This document shows positions 50,609-58,208 of a DNA stretch of 58,603 bases, one piece after another. The notes below the pieces were generated by a model. It had not been told where the DNA came from and did not search any database. It was given only the letters and a program-made list of their open reading frames with translations. Source of the stretch: Bacteroidota bacterium. GTDB lineage: Bacteria > Bacteroidota > Bacteroidia > Flavobacteriales > Flavobacteriaceae. Each line of letters begins with the position of its first letter. Positions within the stretch are counted from its first letter, which is position 1. A program made the position numbers and the translations under genes. The DNA is taken from assembly GCA_023390775.1 (NCBI GenBank), contig JAEWCF010000025.1, positions 1 to 58,603 of the forward strand. The letters run 5' to 3'.

Positions 50609-52267
50609 TTACTCCTTGATAATCTTGTGCGTTCCCGCCCCGGGTAGGGTGAGGAAATACAGGCCTTTGGAAAGATGTCCAATTTCAATGAATTCCCTAT
50701 CGGAGGCGATCGTTCCGCTCTTTATTGTCTTTCCGGAAGCATCTGTAATGGTATAGGAAATCGGGTATTCGGCAGAGCGGATGGAAACCGATTCCGAAGC
50801 GGGCACCGGGGCCACCGTCGTCTTTGCCATGTCAAACCGGTCAATGCCAAGTGCGGCGGAATATAGTTTGGCCACGAACAGGTTGTAATTGTCGGAGGTT
50901 TTGGTAAGGGTGGTGCTGCCAAAGGTGATCGTTGGCGTGGGAAATGTTCCCGCCACATAAATTTCGCCGGGGTTCATCACGCTGATGGAGGAATAATTGG
51001 CGGCGGTCGCATTGCCGCTCTGCCGCGCCCATTGCGCCTGGCCTTCGGCATTGTACTTGGCCACGTAAAGATGGCCCTGGCCGGTGAAATTCAGTTCGAT
51101 ACCGTCGCCAAACCCGATATTTTGGCAATTGGTGAATCCCGATAGGTAGACCCCGCCCTGGGCGTCCGTGTCGATCGAATTGTGCGTGCTTGCGCAACCG
51201 GAGGCCGTAACTGCCCTGGCCCAATCGACACTGCCAGATGCGTCGAACTTCGCGATGAAACTCGAAGCTGAAGCGCCGGCGTCCAGTTCGATGCCGCCCA
51301 CCTGGATCGTATTGGAGAAATACCCTGAGAGAAGGGCGTTGCCCTGTGCATCGATGGCGACCGCTGTGGCATCGGTAGGATTCGAATATGCGGAACCCGA
51401 CCGCGTGGCCCATTCGACCTGTCCATCGGCATTGTACTTGACGAAATACAGGTTGGTGTTCCAAGCCTGGGAGCTGGTTTTGGTGAGGGTAATATCGCCG
51501 AAACTGATGCTGGGGTTGCCAAAGCGGCCGGCTACATAAACGGCGCCTTCCTGGTCCACGCCCACGGCGCGCGCCACACTGCCCATAAAATGTGGTTCCT
51601 GCGTCTGTGCGCCGCGAAGCCAGATGCAATTTCCATTCGGGTCGAATTTCCCCACGAAGGTGTGCCCGCTGTTATCGAGCGCATTGTCAAAAATGACCGA
51701 CTCGCCGTCAAAGCTGAGCGATTGGCCCACAAAAGCTCCGCCCACGATCAGATTCCCCTGCAGGTCCACGGCGAGCGATTGCGATTCCCACTGAAGCGCG
51801 TTGTTGTTATTCTGGGTCTTGGCCCAAAGGGGGCTGCCGTTTGGAGCGAGCTTGGCGAGATAGGTGGATTGCCCGATGCTCGAAAGCGTATTTGAACCGA
51901 ATGCGATGGAATAGGTAAATGTCCCCGTGAGGTAAAGGTTGCCCTGCGCATCGCATTCCATGGCGATCAGCGAGTCCTGGTCCGGCCCTCCGAACCCCGA
52001 GGCCCACAGCACATTTCCCTGCGGATCGAACTTAATCAGGTAGATATCGCCCGTGCCCGCCGAAATATTATTGATTGTGTGTGCGCCGGCCTGGAGCGTC
52101 GGGCTTGAAAAATCGGCGGCGACATAGAGGTTGCCCTGCCCATCCAGCGCCGAATATTGACGCCCACTGTTAAAATGGAGCGCGTAATTTTTTGCCCATT
52201 GCCATTGCGGCACCTGAGCATGCAGGGACAGGGTAATCAGAAAAGTTAGGAAGGTAATTTTTTGCAT
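50609..52267 (-). CDS. secreted SBBP-repeat propeller protein with T9SS sorting domain
   Basis: 552 residues: signal peptide (1-17, ending LHA), then about nine SBBP-like repeats (WAKxxG...VAVDAQGNxYLSGYF pattern) forming an extracellular beta-propeller (about 25-470). A C-terminal T9SS type A domain follows (about 480-552; APVPASESVSIRS, KGLYFLTL). Repeat signatures include DAQGNLYLTGTF, DLQGNLIVGGAF, DQEGAVYVAGRF, DAQGNALLSGYF and DAQGGVYLSGFT. Such proteins are cell-surface or secreted and probably bind polymers or proteins; no enzyme motif. Confidence 0.9.
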   Translation of the reverse strand: MQKITFLTFLITLSLHAQVPQWQWAKNYALHFNSGRQYSALDGQGNLYVAADFSSPTLQAGAHTINNISAGTGDIYLIKFDPQGNVLWASGFGGPDQDSLIAMECDAQGNLYLTGTFTYSIAFGSNTLSSIGQSTYLAKLAPNGSPLWAKTQNNNNALQWESQSLAVDLQGNLIVGGAFVGQSLSFDGESVIFDNALDNSGHTFVGKFDPNGNCIWLRGAQTQEPHFMGSVARAVGVDQEGAVYVAGRFGNPSISFGDITLTKTSSQAWNTNLYFVKYNADGQVEWATRSGSAYSNPTDATAVAIDAQGNALLSGYFSNTIQVGGIELDAGASASSFIAKFDASGSVDWARAVTASGCASTHNSIDTDAQGGVYLSGFTNCQNIGFGDGIELNFTGQGHLYVAKYNAEGQAQWARQSGNATAANYSSISVMNPGEIYVAGTFPTPTITFGSTTLTKTSDNYNLFVAKLYSAALGIDRFDMAKTTVAPVPASESVSIRSAEYPISYTITDASGKTIKSGTIASDREFIEIGHLSKGLYFLTLPGAGTHKIIKE

Positions 52268-52478
52268 AATGACATCTTAGGCCTTGAAAAATAGCAAAAT
52301 AATGTCAGGTGTCAAAAGCGGCAGGACGTGTTTGCAGATTTAGGGTTCCATCGTCGGCACATTCGATCCAACAACCGAACGTTTTTATCGTTTTAAGTTT
52401 CAAGTTCGGTCAAATTTTTTCAACGCACAGATCATTCATACTGTTCCGTAAAATGCTTAAATTTAAATAAAACCCGAA
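52268..52478. other. intergenic region between divergent propeller and lpxR genes
   Basis: About 210 bp. No exact TAnnTTTG box or strong hairpin seen on either strand. Confidence 0.4.
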
Positions 52479-53432
52479 ATGAAGAGGAGCCTAGTGATCA
52501 TTGCACTGTTATCGCAATCCCTTCTGTTTTCACAGAAGATCGACAATACTTCGGGATTGCGCAATCTGGAATCGGACCGCTATTTCAGGTTCAATTACGA
52601 CAATGATTTTTTTGCATCAAAAGACAATGATTACACGCAGGGTTACAATCTTGAACTCGTGGCACGCTTTCTCAAAAAAAACCCGATCAACTACCTGTTC
52701 TACATTCCGGAAGATGCCGCGGCCAAATATGGCCTTTCCTTCGAACACATCGGATATACCGCAGACAATTATGAAAGCCCTGAGATACAGGTTGGCGACC
52801 GTCCGTTTGCGGCAGCCTTTATGCTCAAGAGTTTTGCCGCCGCGACCGATAACGCCCGTAAACAAAGGCTCAGTTATGCTTTTAATGTCGGGATGATCGG
52901 CCCGGGAGCCTTTGGCAGGGAGACACAGGAGGCGATTCACAGGGCAACCGGAAACGATAACCCTGACGGATGGATCAACCAGATCAAAAATGATTTGGTG
53001 CTGAATTATGAGTTCGGGTATGAAAGACAACTATTGAGATACAATGACCTGTTCTCCATCCATTCGAATACGAACCTGAGGCTGGGAACGCTTTTCACGA
53101 ATGCGTCGCTCGGGGTGACCGGCATGCTGGGCCTGATCAATGATCCCTTCGATGCCGGGACGCGCAAAAATTTCAAATTGTATATCTACTGCCAGCCCAT
53201 GGTCAATGTGATCGGATATGATGCCACGCTGCAAGGCGGCATGTTCAACCGCGAGAGCGTGTATACGATTTTTGAAGACGACATCGAGAGGTTTACGGCA
53301 CAGAACAATTACGGCATCGTCCTGCAAATACGGTCTTTGGTTTTCGAATATACCCGGACCGCGATCACGAGGGAGTTTGACGGCGGAAGTTCGTCAAAAT
53401 GGGGCGGACTCAGGGTAGGGGTAATGTTTTGA
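52479..53432 (+). CDS. lpxR: LpxR-like outer-membrane lipid A 3'-O-deacylase
   Basis: 317 residues: signal peptide (1-19, ending FSQ) then a beta-barrel pattern ending in an aromatic Phe (GVMF), typical of an outer-membrane protein. The family N-terminus RFNYDNDFFASKDNDYTQGYN carries the conserved Asn/Asp/Gly motif (read here as FNYDNDFFASKDNDYTQGY). LpxR removes the 3'-linked acyloxyacyl chain from lipid A. Catalytic Ser/His positions should be checked by alignment; a matching His lies in the IGYTADNYESPE region. Annotation as LpxR-family is safe; activity is inferred. Confidence 0.88.
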   Translation: MKRSLVIIALLSQSLLFSQKIDNTSGLRNLESDRYFRFNYDNDFFASKDNDYTQGYNLELVARFLKKNPINYLFYIPEDAAAKYGLSFEHIGYTADNYESPEIQVGDRPFAAAFMLKSFAAATDNARKQRLSYAFNVGMIGPGAFGRETQEAIHRATGNDNPDGWINQIKNDLVLNYEFGYERQLLRYNDLFSIHSNTNLRLGTLFTNASLGVTGMLGLINDPFDAGTRKNFKLYIYCQPMVNVIGYDATLQGGMFNRESVYTIFEDDIERFTAQNNYGIVLQIRSLVFEYTRTAITREFDGGSSSKWGGLRVGVMF

Positions 53433-53513
53433 AAGGATTAAAATACTAAGAGTCAAACCATTATTCTCCTGCATCTGAATAAAAACGCTTTGTCCATATA
53501 AATTTCCCATTGG

Positions 53514-54473
53514 CTACAATTCAACGCCGTGATATTGAAGCAGGCCTGCGAGGGTCCGTCGGGGAGAATCGGGGTCATCGGCCGGAATCCTGTACTTGGC
53601 CATCATCCTGCTGTAGGGAGTCTGAAATTGGGAAATAAATATGCGAAGAGGTTCAACGGTCTTTAGCGGCAGCAATAATCTTTTTTTATCGCAAACGGTC
53701 AAATAGCCTGTCGATTCAATAGCCTCGTACTGGTCGCGCATGCTGTGATGGAACCAGAACAATTTGGCGTATAAGGACTCAAAACGGGTCAGGTGGCGCA
53801 ACAACATAGTTTCGGAGGAGGCGTCCAACTCCCGCCAACAGGTATTGGCATGGCCGATTTGCGTTTCGGATTCCAGGAAAGCGGTTATTGCAGACACCTG
53901 TTTGTACAATGCGTAAAAGTCGTCGTATTTCCTGAAATAATAGGGCGGAAGGTCAAACGAGTTGAACAGCATTCGATGCTTTGCTATCCAGTTTATGCAA
54001 TTCCAAGCCGATAGGACCGGGCCGGCACGCAGGATTTCGGTGACCGCCTGTTCACATTTCACGGATTTTATCAGGTAATTGATCGAGGGTACAAAATCGT
54101 GCTTTTCGTCTTCTGCAATCTTTAACGGAATAGAGCCAAAAGGGGCTACATCGGCTTTAGACTTGAAATCCCTGCACTGGTAAAGATCAATGATGCCCGT
54201 GCCGTCCACTTCAATGATCAGGCTAAGAAAGGCCCCCGACTTGCCTACAAAGCAATATCCCTTCTTGCCCTTGTTTTCGCACTCGCACGAGGCGCACTTC
54301 CCGGGCCACGGCGTAAGATGGTTATCGCCCCGCGCCTTAAACTGATCGAAAACCTCACCCAGTTTGCTCATAAATACGTCCTTGAACGCATCCTGGTACG
54401 TGCGCGAAGGGTCAAGCAGCCGGTCGATGGCGGGGAGGTCGAGGTGGGAGAGGGCGTGTACAAGGGTTGACAT
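53514..54473 (-). CDS. unrecognised protein with zinc-ribbon-like Cys cluster, partner of the helicase
   Basis: 319 residues from ATG 54473 (MSTLVHALSHLDLPAID); a TTG three codons earlier would overlap the helicase stop by 4 bp and may be used. An N-terminal region contains GKCASCECENKGKKGYC, a CxxCxC...C cluster that could bind zinc. The remainder is helical with aromatic-rich segments (DLPPYYFRKYDDFYALYKQ, YAKLFWFHHSMRDQYEAI). I recognise no family. It is in an operon with the UvrD-like helicase (gap 5 bp or a 4-bp overlap), so the two probably act together on DNA. Composition is similar to neighbours. Confidence 0.75.
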   Translation of the reverse strand: MSTLVHALSHLDLPAIDRLLDPSRTYQDAFKDVFMSKLGEVFDQFKARGDNHLTPWPGKCASCECENKGKKGYCFVGKSGAFLSLIIEVDGTGIIDLYQCRDFKSKADVAPFGSIPLKIAEDEKHDFVPSINYLIKSVKCEQAVTEILRAGPVLSAWNCINWIAKHRMLFNSFDLPPYYFRKYDDFYALYKQVSAITAFLESETQIGHANTCWRELDASSETMLLRHLTRFESLYAKLFWFHHSMRDQYEAIESTGYLTVCDKKRLLLPLKTVEPLRIFISQFQTPYSRMMAKYRIPADDPDSPRRTLAGLLQYHGVEL

Positions 54474-54478
54474 CGCGA

Positions 54479-56608
54479 TCAAGATTTAATAGCCGATGCG
54501 CAATACGGACAGAAGCTCCAGATTCTTTCGATGGCGCGGGAACAGGTATCGCAAACCGGGACTTCTTCGACGATCGATCGAAGCGGTTCGGCGGTGCGGA
54601 CGGCGTAGGCTGGAGGGATTTCGTCCAGGAAACTCGATTCGCTGCCTTTTTCGCTGATAAGGAACAGCTTGTCCTTGGCGCGGGTCATCGCGACATAGAA
54701 GAGGCGGCGTTCTTCTTCGAGGAGGAGGTCGTGGTTGGCCTTTTTAATGACCTGGAAAATGCGATCCTCGAGCCAGATATCCGGGAAACCGCCTTGGCCT
54801 TCCACCAGTCCGAGGACGAAAACGGCTTTGGCTTCCAGCCCCTTTGAGGCGTGAATAGTCTTTCCGTTGAATTTCACGCCAGCCGATTTAAAGGCATCGT
54901 AGTACGGTGCTGCCATTTTGCTTCGGCGGTAAAGGAACAGAATGTCGTCGTGCTGAAGCCCGTCGCGGCGCAACTCCTCAACCTTATCAAGGCAATAATC
55001 GATATTGTCGTTCAGGCTTTTGCCCGAAAACACGACGATTTTGTGTTCCGACATCTTCAGGGCACTGATTTCCTTGTCCACCATGAATTTGTTCTTGCGG
55101 ATGACCTCGTTGCTGGCGCCGACGATGTTTTGCGTGCTCCGATAATTCTTGTCGAGTTTGAGAACCTTCGCATTCTCAAAATACTTCTCAAATTCGACGA
55201 TGTAATCCACGTTCGATCCGCGAAAGCCGTAGATGCTCTGCCAGTCGTCGCCCACACAAAAAAGCTGCGTTTCGGGTTTGAGCAAGTGCTTTATGAGTTC
55301 CACCTGAAGGTTATTTACATCCTGGAACTCATCGACCAAAATGTATTTATATCGGTTGCGATAAAGTTCGGCAATGTCTGCGTGGTTTTTGAAGAGCGAA
55401 GCCGTTGTGGAGATCAGATCATTGAAATCCAGGTAGCTGCAGTCGCGGGCGTAGTACAAGTAAGCCTTGAAAATCGGGATCGCCAGCTCGTAAAAGGTGC
55501 GGATGCGGTTGTGCGGATCCTGCATGGCCTTGGCTAGTATATCGTCGGCCGAAGTATTTTCGGTCTTGATCATGTCACCAATGCGGATGATCATCCGAAC
55601 AAATTCCTTAACGTGTTCGTGGTAACCTTTAAATTCTTCCTCGAAGGTGAGATTGACGTCCCGATGGTAGTTCTCGGGCAATTTGTTTCGGACAATGTTC
55701 TCGAGCGAATGGTTGAACAGCGCCGAATCCCGGGCCATCCACTCATAGGTGAACGCGCAGGTGATATTGCCTTTGGCAAACTGCTGTTCCTTGTCGGCCG
55801 TGGGATAACTCAGGTTGCTCAGGTGCTCGATATAGAGATTGGCATCGGGAATGAAAAAATCGGGCTGGAAAGTAAAATCGCTTATGTTGATCTTGGGCTC
55901 ATATACATACCTTATGCTGTGCCTAAAGAGCCAGTCGGCAATGAACTGCTCGGATTTGCTGGCGACCTTGGTGCCGTCGAGTGTGGTATACGGCTTTTCG
56001 TAGAGGATAAAATGCTCCTTGTTCTCAATGTGGATCTTGTCGACAAAGTAATCCAAAATGTAGCGCTTGAGCTTTAACAGGTAGTCATTGGATTCACATT
56101 CCTTGATAAGTAATTTATGGATGACCTCGAATACCGTTTCAGGCGCCACGTTCTTCTGCAGTTCGTCTTGCTCATCGAGTTTGTGGTCGCCGATTACCCT
56201 AAATTTGTTGTCGTATTCGTTAACCCCGTGCGTCCGAAGCGTGCTGTAGCAAAAGCTGTGGAAGGTCTTGATGGTGAGCCCGTCGATCCATTTGTAGTTG
56301 CGCTTCCACGTCCGGCGGTAATGTTCCTTCTCATCATTGCGAAGCGATTTGCTCGAGATAATCTGTTGGTACTCGCCGGATTCGTCAGCCGACATTATCA
56401 GTCTGTCAATCATTTCGTTGGCCGCGTTCCTGGTGAAGGTGATCGCCAGAATTTCAGACGGTTTCACACGCTTCTCCTCGATCAGATAAATGATTTTCTG
56501 CAGCAGCGTCTTGGTCTTCCCCGATCCCGCGCCGGCCAATACCAAAAGCCGCCTGTGCTCGCTGACCACGGCTTCGTGCTGTTTGGGGTTGAGGGAGGTA
56601 AGGGACAT
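54479..56608 (-). CDS. UvrD-like superfamily 1 helicase with nuclease-like insert and C-terminal zinc ribbon
   Basis: 709 residues. All SF1A motifs are intact: Q-motif LNPKQHEAV, Walker A AGAGSGKTKT (about 26-35), Ia ITFTRNAANEM, II ILVDEFQDVN, III GDDWQSIYGFRGS, IV NYRSTQNI, V IHASKGLEAKAVF and VI RRLFYVAMTRAKDK. Within domain 1B lies an insert (about 205-285) SKSEQFIADWLFRHSIRYVY then FQPDFFIPD then LYIEHLS, resembling a PD-(D/E)XK/VSR-type fold with Glu and Asp kept but no final Lys; relatives share it. The end (VCDTCSRAIERIWSFCPYC) is a CxxC...CxxC zinc ribbon. It would unwind DNA 3' to 5'. Length and insert separate it from housekeeping UvrD. Confidence 0.92.
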   Translation of the reverse strand: MSLTSLNPKQHEAVVSEHRRLLVLAGAGSGKTKTLLQKIIYLIEEKRVKPSEILAITFTRNAANEMIDRLIMSADESGEYQQIISSKSLRNDEKEHYRRTWKRNYKWIDGLTIKTFHSFCYSTLRTHGVNEYDNKFRVIGDHKLDEQDELQKNVAPETVFEVIHKLLIKECESNDYLLKLKRYILDYFVDKIHIENKEHFILYEKPYTTLDGTKVASKSEQFIADWLFRHSIRYVYEPKINISDFTFQPDFFIPDANLYIEHLSNLSYPTADKEQQFAKGNITCAFTYEWMARDSALFNHSLENIVRNKLPENYHRDVNLTFEEEFKGYHEHVKEFVRMIIRIGDMIKTENTSADDILAKAMQDPHNRIRTFYELAIPIFKAYLYYARDCSYLDFNDLISTTASLFKNHADIAELYRNRYKYILVDEFQDVNNLQVELIKHLLKPETQLFCVGDDWQSIYGFRGSNVDYIVEFEKYFENAKVLKLDKNYRSTQNIVGASNEVIRKNKFMVDKEISALKMSEHKIVVFSGKSLNDNIDYCLDKVEELRRDGLQHDDILFLYRRSKMAAPYYDAFKSAGVKFNGKTIHASKGLEAKAVFVLGLVEGQGGFPDIWLEDRIFQVIKKANHDLLLEEERRLFYVAMTRAKDKLFLISEKGSESSFLDEIPPAYAVRTAEPLRSIVEEVPVCDTCSRAIERIWSFCPYCASAIKS

Positions 56609-56704
56609 GAAGGTTGGTTTTTGTTGGCCAATTTAACGCAATTAGTGAATAAAATCAGAAATGAGAGTCAAATGTTTATGCATAGTGCACGTTTTGACGA
56701 TAGC

Positions 56705-57067
56705 TTATTGCTGCATTTCAGTTGCGATCATTTCGGCTTGCTTTAAAACCGTCTCAGTCGCCAGCAATTGCATGTCGGGAGGATAGCCGTATTTTCTCAA
56801 AATTCGTTTCACTGCGACCTTAAGCTTTGCACGGACGCTTTCTTTAATTGTCCAATCGATTGATGCCGTTTGTTTTATTGTTTGTGTTAATACAACGGCC
56901 AGTTCACGAGGACGATCTTTATCCATCAGTTCCTTTGCACTCTCGTTATTGGCTACTGCTGTATTTTCGGTTTTCAGATATTCGGCCAACTGCTCAAAGC
57001 TGCACGGCCGCCGCCTGAGCCGGTTGATGATAAGGATATAACGCTTAACGAAGTGCTTTTTTGACAT
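56705..57067 (-). pseudogene. chimeric remnant: WYL-type regulator N-terminus joined to HsdR (DUF3387) C-terminus
   Basis: 120 residues from ATG 57067. Residues 1-31 (MSKKHFVKRYILIINRLRRR... SFEQLAEYL) match the helix-turn-helix start of flavobacterial WYL regulators. From about residue 36 it becomes the C-terminal part of the type I restriction R subunit: ENTAVANNESAKELMDK, IDWTIKESVRAKLKVAVKRI, LRKYGYPPDMQLLATETVLK. The two parts are fused in frame, as expected from a deletion that removed a regulator's body and most of an hsdR gene. A TATATTTG -7 box precedes it (57089-57082, minus), so it may still be transcribed. Whether the product does anything is unknown. Confidence 0.8.
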
Positions 57068-57081
57068 ATGGGAGGTTTTTC

Positions 57082-57089
57082 CAAATATA
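57082..57089 (-). promoter_or_regulatory. candidate -7 box for the WYL/HsdR remnant
   Basis: TATATTTG, exact TAnnTTTG, 15 bp before the ATG at 57067. A TTG about 24 nt further upstream (57116-57114) is a possible -33 box. Confidence 0.45.
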
Positions 57090-57201
57090 ATCCCTCGCCG
57101 AATTGCCCCTACCCAAGATTCGGGAAATTTTAGATTTTTTCTTCTCGCTAATTTATTTTTGTCAGCTCGCAATATTTCCGGAACGAAACATTTTGGGAAA
57201 C

Positions 57202-57223
57202 AAAAAAGCCCCTCAAAGGGGCT
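57202..57223 (-). terminator. intrinsic terminator of yegP
   Basis: On the minus strand AGCCCC, loop, GGGGCT and six T (57207-57212 with 57218-57223). Eight bases after the yegP stop. Confidence 0.92.
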
Positions 57224-57231
57224 CTCAATCT

Positions 57232-57567
57232 TTACGAATCGCTCAAATCATCCACCTGCGCATCACCCGCATTCTTTCTCACCGATTCGATACCGTTGTC
57301 GCGCGAGGAAGCTGATTCGTACATCTCGCTGGTGCCAATCACCTGGCCATTTGTTGCCTTGAGTTTAAAAAAATACTTACCACTGGTCGAAGTGCCGCGC
57401 TCGAACCTTTCGTCGTCCTGCGAATTTTTCCGCACCGACTCGATGCCCGCCATGCACGATGATTTCGCCGAATAACCTTCACTGCTCAGGATAATCTGCC
57501 CGTTTCCGGCCTTCAAATTGAACTGGAACTCGCCGTTGCCGCGTTTTTTGACTTCAAATTTTCCCAT
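57232..57567 (-). CDS. yegP: DUF1508 tandem-repeat protein YegP
   Basis: 111 residues made of two DUF1508 units: MGKFEVKKRGNGEFQFNLKA...GIESVRKNS (2-50) and SGKYFFKLKATNGQVIGTSE...GIESVRKNA (about 62-104). Each has the GxFxF(K/N)LKAxNGQ(V/I)I..SE and GIxSVRKN hallmarks. Small soluble protein widespread in bacteria, structure known, function unknown. Own terminator. A diverged paralogue lies at 47150-47524. Confidence 0.95.
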   Translation of the reverse strand: MGKFEVKKRGNGEFQFNLKAGNGQIILSSEGYSAKSSCMAGIESVRKNSQDDERFERGTSTSGKYFFKLKATNGQVIGTSEMYESASSRDNGIESVRKNAGDAQVDDLSDS

Positions 57568-57656
57568 GATGTTTTCTGGTTAAAAGTTTACCCCTAAATT
57601 TAACCATTCCTTTTAAAGTAGTGGCAATCCAGGACCAAATTTTTACCTCTGCCCGT

Positions 57657-58097
57657 TTATGTTTCACTTTCCTGGTGACCGAATCTCCCCGCAAGCCAGC
57701 CATCCACCGAGTATTTTATCGCCCCTGCCAGGATCGGGGCTACAAACAGGGCCGCATATAAAAGGGCCATTTCCTTGTCGGCAAAAGGATCGTTACCGTG
57801 TATGACTACCGCCGCGACGACCATGGTGAAGAACAATGCAAACGATGCCAACCGGGTCGCGAGCCCCAATATCAGGAGGATGGCACAAAGCACTTCGGCG
57901 AAAACGGTGAGTACCAGCGAAGTTCCGGGGCCAAGCCCAATGGGATCGGCGAATTGTGCCGATTGGCCGTTAAGGAGCATGTCAAACTTCCCCATACCGT
58001 GGGTCAGCATCATCCCGCCGCCGGCAATCCTGAGCAGCAAAAGCGCGAGATCGGTTTCGGTTGAATGCTGGCCGGGATTCATGAGCGTTTTTATCAT
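57657..58097 (-). CDS. DoxX-family membrane protein
   Basis: 146 residues with four transmembrane helices (about 19-38, 60-80, 83-104 and 113-132). The N-terminus ALLLLRIAGGGMMLTHGMGK and GLATRLASFALFFTMVVA match DoxX. Members include a subunit of archaeal thiosulfate:quinone oxidoreductase and mycobacterial redox-stress proteins; most bacterial ones are uncharacterised. Divergent from the monooxygenase gene, 111 bp apart. Confidence 0.93.
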   Translation of the reverse strand: MIKTLMNPGQHSTETDLALLLLRIAGGGMMLTHGMGKFDMLLNGQSAQFADPIGLGPGTSLVLTVFAEVLCAILLILGLATRLASFALFFTMVVAAVVIHGNDPFADKEMALLYAALFVAPILAGAIKYSVDGWLAGRFGHQESET

Positions 58098-58208
58098 CTT
58101 GCGAGTTTTATTGATTTGGTACTAAGGTACTATATATAGTTGTTCCGAAACCGAACGAATAAGCATTGCATAAAGCCGATGTTCCCGATTTTAGGTATCT
58201 TTAGGCTG

